A stretch of DNA of 27,968 nt from Colivivens sp963594655 (GTDB lineage: Bacteria; Bacteroidota; Bacteroidia; Bacteroidales; Bacteroidaceae): the NCBI GenBank assembly GCA_963594655.1, contig CAVBFD010000032.1:1-27968 (forward strand), in the 5' to 3' direction. The notes beneath the pieces are model-generated. The model ran no database searches. It was not told the origin of the DNA and saw only the letters and a program-made list of their open reading frames with translations. This document shows positions 22,951 to 27,968 of this stretch, piece by piece (position 1 is the stretch's first letter; each line of letters begins with the position of its first letter). The translations under genes were made by a program, and so were the position numbers.

Positions 22951-24348
22951 TTATTTTGAGAGTTCCTCCTTGAGGGCATCGTTGCCGGGATAGCCAATGT
23001 GGGTTGTCATCACGTTTCCGTCCTTGTCCACAACCACATAAGCCGGTATGCCCTGGGCATCGAACTGCTTGAGGAGAGTGTCCCACTGACTTGCGGTCAC
23101 ATAATAATGGTCTCCGTGGATTTCGGGAATCATCTTGTTCCACAAAGCCTTGGGACTGGTCTCGCCAGTCACGTACACGAAAGCGGCCTTGCCCCACAGC
23201 TCCTCTTTCACAGGAAGGATGGTCTTCATCGCCGCGCGGCAGGGACCGCACCATGTAGCCCAGAAGTCCACAAGCACCGTCTTGCCTTTGTAGTCCTTCA
23301 CGATTGCCTTGAAGACATCCTCGCCCGACAGGTTTGCGTCGATGGACTTCACGGTAAACAGATGGTTTTTGTTGTTCTCCTCTATCTTCGCCAGTGTCAC
23401 CTCATTCTGTTTGCTGAGCATGTTCTCGAAGGCGGGACACTCCGACTTGACTGCGGCAAGATCAGCATCAGTCAACGCCTTCATGTTGTCGAGTACAGCC
23501 ATGTATTTCTTGGCGGCTACCACCTGGTCCGCACTTGCCGGAACGGTGAACTTGCCACCTGTTGTCTGCGACATCATGTCAGCCATGGTAGCGGCAGTGC
23601 CTCCATGAGCGTAAAGGAAACCGTTCCTTGAAGTGATGTTCCAGTCCTTCACACCTTCATAATAGTCGGTCGGCAGGGCCTCGTCAAACTTCCCTTGGTT
23701 GGCATACGCCAATATCTTCTTGTAGCCCGACATCAGGGCTACCGTGACATGCTGGTAGAACGGAATCATGTACTCACGGAACTCGGCGGACAGACGCTTG
23801 TCGTCATTGAGTTTCTTCACTCCCTCATTGTACATTGACATGAGCTTGTCCTTGTACTGGCGTACAGTGAAACCCTTCAGGTTACGGATACCCATACCGT
23901 TGATTTCCTTGTTCAGTCCACGCTCGTTGTACTCCTCGTAATAATTGGCGAGCGAGTTGTTGAGTTTCGCCAACGGACCTGCGCACTCCACCTGCGACTT
24001 GGCGAGGTCTACGGTCAGACTCACTGTCTCACCCGGCACGATGTAGAACGGCTTGTCTTTCTTGGCGCCGAGACTTACGGACGCGAGCGAGTTGACACAC
24101 ACGTCGAACTGTGCCTCAAACGTTCCGTCTACATTCACCTTCACCTTCTCCACGATGGCGTCGGTAGCCCATGACGGAGTGCAACTGACGGTGATACTGT
24201 CCATCTTGTTGGAGTCGTTCATACCCTTGATCTTTCCTTTCACCGTAGCCGGTTCATTACTGTAGGTTAGGTCAGGCAACAGCTGTGCCTGTGCGAATGA
24301 CATGACAGCCACGATCATGGCGGCCATGAGAGTTGAGATTCTTTTCAT
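22951..24348 (-). CDS. TlpA-like periplasmic thioredoxin-family protein, 465 aa
   Basis: Exported thiol-disulfide protein common in Bacteroidetes. A signal peptide (MKRISTLMAAMIVAVMSFAQA) is followed by a beta-rich N-terminal part (about residues 30-130) and a helical middle region. The C-terminal thioredoxin domain has VLVDFWATWCGPCRAAM (residues about 358-374) and the cis-proline loop GIPAYVVVDKDGNV. The CGPC pair suggests a reductant or repair role in the cell envelope. It lies 17 bases after the ABC ATPase gene in the nadA run. Partners are unknown. Confidence 0.88.
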   Translation of the reverse strand: MKRISTLMAAMIVAVMSFAQAQLLPDLTYSNEPATVKGKIKGMNDSNKMDSITVSCTPSWATDAIVEKVKVNVDGTFEAQFDVCVNSLASVSLGAKKDKPFYIVPGETVSLTVDLAKSQVECAGPLAKLNNSLANYYEEYNERGLNKEINGMGIRNLKGFTVRQYKDKLMSMYNEGVKKLNDDKRLSAEFREYMIPFYQHVTVALMSGYKKILAYANQGKFDEALPTDYYEGVKDWNITSRNGFLYAHGGTAATMADMMSQTTGGKFTVPASADQVVAAKKYMAVLDNMKALTDADLAAVKSECPAFENMLSKQNEVTLAKIEENNKNHLFTVKSIDANLSGEDVFKAIVKDYKGKTVLVDFWATWCGPCRAAMKTILPVKEELWGKAAFVYVTGETSPKALWNKMIPEIHGDHYYVTASQWDTLLKQFDAQGIPAYVVVDKDGNVMTTHIGYPGNDALKEELSK

Positions 24349-24365
24349 GTGTTCTTATTTGTAAA

Positions 24366-25754
24366 TTAGTTCGTTTTCTTCAGGAATATACTGTGGTCGA
24401 TGCACTTAGGAAACTCGTCCTGATAGTGGGTTACCATTATGAGTGTCTTGTTGCGCCTCTCGCAGAATGTCTCGATGATGTCCTTCACCAGTCTGCGGTT
24501 CTTCATGTCGAGTCCGTGCAAAGGCTCGTCGAGGATGATCAGGGACGGGTCTTTCACGAACGTGCGCGCCAGCAGCACCAGGCGCTGCTCTCCGCTCGAC
24601 AACTTGAGGAACGACGTGTCCTTGTACTGCGCCACTCCAAACATGTCCATCCAGAACTCGCATATCCCCACTTGGTCGGGACGGGGACGCTTGTACAGTC
24701 CCACCGTGTCATGAAGTCCGCTTGCCACCACATCGATGGCCGGATAGTCACGGATGAAAGCCCTGTGCATCTCGGGCGAGATGTATCCTATGTGTTTCTT
24801 TATGTCCCATATCGACTCGCCACTCCCCCTCTTGTGTCCGAACAGCACGATGTCGTTGGCATAAGCCTGTGGGTTGTCGGCACACACGATGCTGAGCAAG
24901 GTACTCTTGCCGGCGCCGTTCTCTCCTGTCAGGGCCCAGTGTTCCCCGTTCATGACCGTGAGGTTAAGGTCACGCAGGATGGTTCTCTCTCCGTACCTGA
25001 CACATACGTTGCGGAAGTCCACCACTGGCTGTGTGCCTTGCGGTATGTTGGCGGACTCACCGTCACAATACGGCAAGTTTAGGATTGCCTCTGTCTTGGA
25101 CTCGGACAGCACCTTCTCCGGCACTGGCGCAAGACTCTGCATGTAGGAGGCGTAAGTACGCTTCTCACCGAGTGTCCTGTCCTTCACCTCGACCACATGT
25201 GTCACAAACTCCGGCATGTCGTCTGTCTTCGACAACACGAACACAAGTTGCAGGTCGGTCTCTTTTATCAGTTTCACCAGTGTGTCGTTGAGTACCTTAC
25301 GCGCGTTGACATCCAGTCCGATGAAAGGATTGTCGAGAATCAGCACCCTCGGGTTGCTCTCTAGTACCTTCTTCAACTGGTACTTGCGCAGTTCACCGCT
25401 TGAAAGCATGTACAGGTGTTGCTTGTCGTCAAACTCCGTCTGGTTGAAGCGTATCTGGTAATAATAATGTCCTTCTGTAGTTCCGTAGGCATCCTCAAAG
25501 GTGATGTGCTTGATATTGTCATACGCCATCTTCGACTCACGTGGAGTGAAGTCATAATGGATGTACGACCCTTTACCGTCGTCAATCAGAGGATGCTTGC
25601 CTGTGATGATGTCCACAAGCAGACTCTTGCCCGATCCGTTGTCGCCCACAATAGCCAGTTGCTCTCCCTCACTGAGTTGGAAGTCCACCGGCTCGGCCAG
25701 CCTGTAGGCGGGATGGCGCGCCACCGCACCGTGTATGTCTATAATCTGTCTCAT
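24366..25754 (-). CDS. ModF-like protein with two ABC ATPase domains, 462 aa
   Basis: Soluble protein with two ABC nucleotide-binding domains in tandem, no membrane segments. Domain 1: Walker A GDNGSGKS (about residues 37-44), signature LSSGELRKYQL, Walker B VLILDNPFIGLD. Domain 2: Walker A GENGAGKS (about residues 277-284), signature LSSGEQRLVLL, Walker B LIILDEPLHGLD, switch His in MVTHY. Domain 1 has Asn where the catalytic Glu normally follows the Walker B Asp, so it may bind but not hydrolyse ATP efficiently. E. coli ModF is the nearest named relative, but no molybdate genes are nearby, so the role is open. It starts 12 bases after the mnmA stop. Confidence 0.87.
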   Translation of the reverse strand: MRQIIDIHGAVARHPAYRLAEPVDFQLSEGEQLAIVGDNGSGKSLLVDIITGKHPLIDDGKGSYIHYDFTPRESKMAYDNIKHITFEDAYGTTEGHYYYQIRFNQTEFDDKQHLYMLSSGELRKYQLKKVLESNPRVLILDNPFIGLDVNARKVLNDTLVKLIKETDLQLVFVLSKTDDMPEFVTHVVEVKDRTLGEKRTYASYMQSLAPVPEKVLSESKTEAILNLPYCDGESANIPQGTQPVVDFRNVCVRYGERTILRDLNLTVMNGEHWALTGENGAGKSTLLSIVCADNPQAYANDIVLFGHKRGSGESIWDIKKHIGYISPEMHRAFIRDYPAIDVVASGLHDTVGLYKRPRPDQVGICEFWMDMFGVAQYKDTSFLKLSSGEQRLVLLARTFVKDPSLIILDEPLHGLDMKNRRLVKDIIETFCERRNKTLIMVTHYQDEFPKCIDHSIFLKKTN

Positions 25755-25766
25755 CTGAATTTATGT

Positions 25767-26837
25767 CTATATGATTTCTCCACTCCCGAAGCACAGGTGG
25801 TGGTTTCCGTCGTACACCACACAGTACTGTCCTGGAGCGACACCGTGAATCCTCTCGTCGGCATGAACATGCCACAGTCCGTCATCATCTTTCCGCATGA
25901 CTCCGCCAAGATACTCCGGTGTGTGCCTTATCTTGAATGTAATCCTGTGTTCCGCCCCGTCATCTCCGCCCCATGGGTCTTCGGTGATGAAATGGAAATC
26001 CGCCATCTTCACATGGTCTTTGTAGACCTTCTCGGGTTCGTAGCCGTGGCTCACGAACAGGATGTTGCGCTTGATGTTTTTCTTCACCACAAACCACGGG
26101 CCGCCTCCGAAGCCCAAACCCTTGCGTTGTCCGATGGTATAGAACCACAGTCCTTTATGTGTCCCTATCTTATGTCCAGTCTCCAGTTCCCTCACGTCTC
26201 CGGGATTCTCACCGAGGTTTTTCTTTATATATTCACGGAAGTCTATGTCGCCCAGAAAACAGATGCCCTGGCTGTCCTTGCGCCGCGCGTTGAGCAGACG
26301 TTCCCTCTCGGCTATTTCCCTCACTTCATGTTTCCACAGGTGTCCTATCGGGAACATCAGTTTACTTACCTGCAGCGAGTCTATCTGGCAGAGGAAATCG
26401 GTCTGGTCCTTCACCGGGTCGGGACTGGTACTGAGCCATGTCTTGCCGTCAACCACAGTTGTAGTGGCATAATGACCGGTGGCGGTACAGTCAAAGTCCT
26501 TGCCTGCCACCTCCTCGAAACAACCGAACTTTATCAGTTTGTTGCACATGACATCGGGGTTGGGAGTCAGTCCCTGACGCGCCTTGTCCATGGTGTAACC
26601 CACCACCTTGTCCCAGTATTCCCTGTGCAGGTCAATGATGTCAAACTTACAACCGTACCTGCGGGCAAGCCACTTGCATATCTCCACATCCTCCTCAGAC
26701 GTGCAGTTCCACTCAGTGTCCTTGTCCGGTCCGATTTTAATGTAAAAGAGATGTGGGTCGTACCCATGTTCCTTTAGCTGGTAGACACTCACGGCTGAGT
26801 CCACGCCTCCTGATACCAAAGCGGCTACTGAATTCAT
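25767..26837 (-). CDS. mnmA: tRNA-specific 2-thiouridylase MnmA
   Basis: Puts sulfur on wobble uridine 34 of tRNAs for Lys, Glu and Gln. The ATP pyrophosphatase loop SGGVDS is at residues 9-14. The first catalytic cysteine is in NPDVMCNKLIKF (near residue 103), and the second, which forms the persulfide, in SQGICFLGD (near residue 198). The C-terminal half (GTHKGLWFYTIGQRKGLG, HGVAPGQYCVVYD) is the usual MnmA barrel. Length is complete. Its start overlaps the nadA end by 4 bases (ATGA), so the two are translationally coupled. Bacteroidetes often carry more than one MnmA paralogue; this may be one of several. Confidence 0.95.
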   Translation of the reverse strand: MNSVAALVSGGVDSAVSVYQLKEHGYDPHLFYIKIGPDKDTEWNCTSEEDVEICKWLARRYGCKFDIIDLHREYWDKVVGYTMDKARQGLTPNPDVMCNKLIKFGCFEEVAGKDFDCTATGHYATTTVVDGKTWLSTSPDPVKDQTDFLCQIDSLQVSKLMFPIGHLWKHEVREIAERERLLNARRKDSQGICFLGDIDFREYIKKNLGENPGDVRELETGHKIGTHKGLWFYTIGQRKGLGFGGGPWFVVKKNIKRNILFVSHGYEPEKVYKDHVKMADFHFITEDPWGGDDGAEHRITFKIRHTPEYLGGVMRKDDDGLWHVHADERIHGVAPGQYCVVYDGNHHLCFGSGEII

Positions 26838-27775
26838 CTGCTCAGTTCCAACATTTTATGTATCGGTCTCACCGCTTTCTCTATCAGTTCATCCGATACG
26901 GTTATCTCCGGCTGTTCAGTCATCAGAGCCTTATGCAGTTTCTCCAGAGTGTTGAGACGCATGAAACTGCACTCGTTACAGCTGCACCCCATTCCTTCAG
27001 TCATCTCGGGTGGTGCTGGTAAGAAAGTCTTGTCGGGACACGCCTCAGTCATCTTGTGAAGGATTCCACTTTCTGTGGCCACTATATACTCCTTAGCACT
27101 GTCTTGTTTGGAGAAATTGAGCAGTCCCGCTGTGGATCCTATCTTGTCGGCTACTGCCTGTATGGCTGCCGGACACTCAGGATGCACCAGCACCTTGGCC
27201 GCCGGATGTTCCTTCTTCAACTGAAGGATGCCCTCCAACGAAAAACGTCCGTGGACATGGCAGCCACCGTTCCAAAGCAACATCTGTCTTCCTGTCGTAC
27301 TGTTGATGTATTCACCGAGATTGTGGTCTGGACCGAATATCAGTTTTTCGTCTTTCGGATAAGAGTCCACCACCTTCTGTGCGTTCGAGCTGGTCACCAC
27401 CACGTCACTCAACGCCTTGACGGCGGCAGTGGTGTTGACATAACTGACCACCTTATATCCGGGATGTCCTTCAATGAAAGCCTTCAAATCCTCTGCCTTG
27501 CAACTGTCCGCAAGAGAGCAACCTGCCTCAAGGTCCGGGACAATGACTTTCTTGTCGGGACACAATATCTTACAGGTCTCTCCCATGAAGTGAACGCCAC
27601 ACATGATGATGATGTCCGCATCCGTCTTCGCCGCCTCCTGTGCCAACGCCAGAGAGTCACCCACAAAGTCGGCTATATCCTGCACATCGGGTTCAGTATA
27701 GTAATGGGCAAGGATGACCGCATTCTTCTCGCGGCGCATCTGCTTTATCTCAGCCACCAATTGTTCTTTCTCCAT
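26834..27775 (-). CDS. nadA: Quinolinate synthase A
   Basis: Condenses iminoaspartate with dihydroxyacetone phosphate to quinolinate in de novo NAD synthesis, using a 4Fe-4S cluster. Family marks are AVILAHYYTEPDVQDIADFV near the N-terminus, MCGVHFMGETCKIL, VPDLEAGCSLAD (first cluster cysteine, about residue 87), FGPDHNLGEYI, HPECPAAI (second, about 201) and CNECSFMRLNTL (third, about 269). Length is normal. The ATG at 27775 has AGGAG 7 bases upstream and a promoter at 27825-27854. nadB and nadC, its usual partners, are not in this window; mnmA overlaps its end instead. Confidence 0.96.
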   Translation of the reverse strand: MEKEQLVAEIKQMRREKNAVILAHYYTEPDVQDIADFVGDSLALAQEAAKTDADIIIMCGVHFMGETCKILCPDKKVIVPDLEAGCSLADSCKAEDLKAFIEGHPGYKVVSYVNTTAAVKALSDVVVTSSNAQKVVDSYPKDEKLIFGPDHNLGEYINSTTGRQMLLWNGGCHVHGRFSLEGILQLKKEHPAAKVLVHPECPAAIQAVADKIGSTAGLLNFSKQDSAKEYIVATESGILHKMTEACPDKTFLPAPPEMTEGMGCSCNECSFMRLNTLEKLHKALMTEQPEITVSDELIEKAVRPIHKMLELSR

Positions 27776-27824
27776 ATCTTCTCCTGTTAAATGTTTTCCT
27801 ACAGTACAGTTCGTTTAGTAGTTG

Positions 27825-27854
27825 CAAAGTTACGAATTTTCCCCCAAACGCAAA
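27825..27854 (-). promoter_or_regulatory. Promoter of the nadA-mnmA run
   Basis: Minus strand -33 TTTG (27851-27854), an 18-base spacer, and -7 TAACTTTG (27825-27832), 49 bases before the nadA start. No other clear box separates the five genes down to 22330. Confidence 0.65.
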
Positions 27855-27883
27855 CCACAATGCGGAAAAACTTGGACAGGCAC

Positions 27884-27926
27884 AAAAAAAAACGAGTCCT
27901 CCGGACGTGTGTCCAGAAGACTCGTT
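27884..27926 (-). terminator. Terminator of the ribosomal RNA operon
   Basis: AACGAGTC/GACTCGTT pairs perfectly, extended by eight more pairs that need G-U wobbles only in the minus-strand RNA; the loop is 4 bases (27907-27910). In the minus direction the stem is followed by a run of T. Both facts orient it for the 5S rRNA on the minus strand. Confidence 0.85.
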
Positions 27927-27937
27927 GTATTAAAAAA

Positions 27938-27968
27938 GGCGGCGACCTACTCTCCCACATTGCAGTGC
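27938..27968 (-). rRNA. 5S ribosomal RNA, 3' end (partial)
   Basis: The minus strand reads GCACTGCAATGTGGGAGAGT and then AGGTCGCCGCC, the conserved 3' part of bacterial 5S rRNA. The rest lies beyond the window edge. The exact 3' end is approximate. Confidence 0.9.

Noticed and set aside
24366..25754. Assigning the double ABC protein to the ABC-F translation factors (Uup/EttA)
   Set aside because: The ABC-F linker between domains is not evident, and the order of motifs fits the ModF-like group better.

Overview
The window reads as chromosomal DNA from a member of the Bacteroidota, most likely order Bacteroidales and close to Prevotella/Segatella. The strongest evidence is the repeated sigma-ABfr type promoter (a -7 TAnnTTTG box, often with TTTG about 20 bases upstream) in front of most transcription units. 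Gene content agrees: a Bacteroidetes LptD, PyrD/PyrK of class 1B, a DUF4922-type fusion protein, a TlpA-like periplasmic thioredoxin and a PL11 rhamnogalacturonan lyase. I cannot fix the species from the sequence alone.

Layout. 1-1500: a hairpin-rich non-coding repeat, a small predicted membrane protein, and a radical SAM protein (YhcC/TIGR01212 type) on the minus strand. 1529-6457: a tight three-gene plus-strand operon, made of a two-glycosyltransferase/GalT-like fusion, a SpoIID-family protein without signal peptide, and an AmpG-like MFS permease. It looks like a cell-wall (muropeptide) salvage unit. 6497-9424: a palindromic terminator-like repeat, a lipoprotein ending in 11-residue amphipathic repeats, a sodium:alanine-type symporter, and about 500 bases of non-coding or degenerate sequence. 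9425-11357: an accessory-looking patch with a glutaredoxin-like/HIRAN gene pair and an AbiE-type (type IV) toxin-antitoxin locus. Its antitoxin and palindromic operator are intact, but the toxin is cut off before its catalytic motif. 11497-13286: a small lipoprotein, pheS, tRNA-Asp and a terminator shared with the opposite strand.

13303-18226 (minus): lptD, three identical tRNA-Thr(CGT) genes in 115-base tandem units, pyrK and pyrD. 18333-22213 (minus): a small surface-type lipoprotein, a PL11 lyase, an MscS channel and an HD-domain protein, closely spaced behind a promoter sitting inside a 9-base dyad. 22330-27775 (minus): a five-gene run, nadA, mnmA, a ModF-like double ABC ATPase, a TlpA-like thioredoxin and a YqiA-like esterase, with one clear promoter ahead of nadA. 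The window ends inside the 3' end of a minus-strand 5S rRNA, with its terminator between it and nadA.

The most interesting region is the 1529-6457 operon. A permease that normally imports muropeptides is co-transcribed with a glycan-cleaving SpoIID domain apparently kept in the cytoplasm and with a protein carrying glycosyltransferase folds plus a nucleotidyl-transfer (HxHxQ) domain. This suggests an import-cleave-activate route for cell-wall sugars. The domain identities are read from sequence; the pathway is inference.
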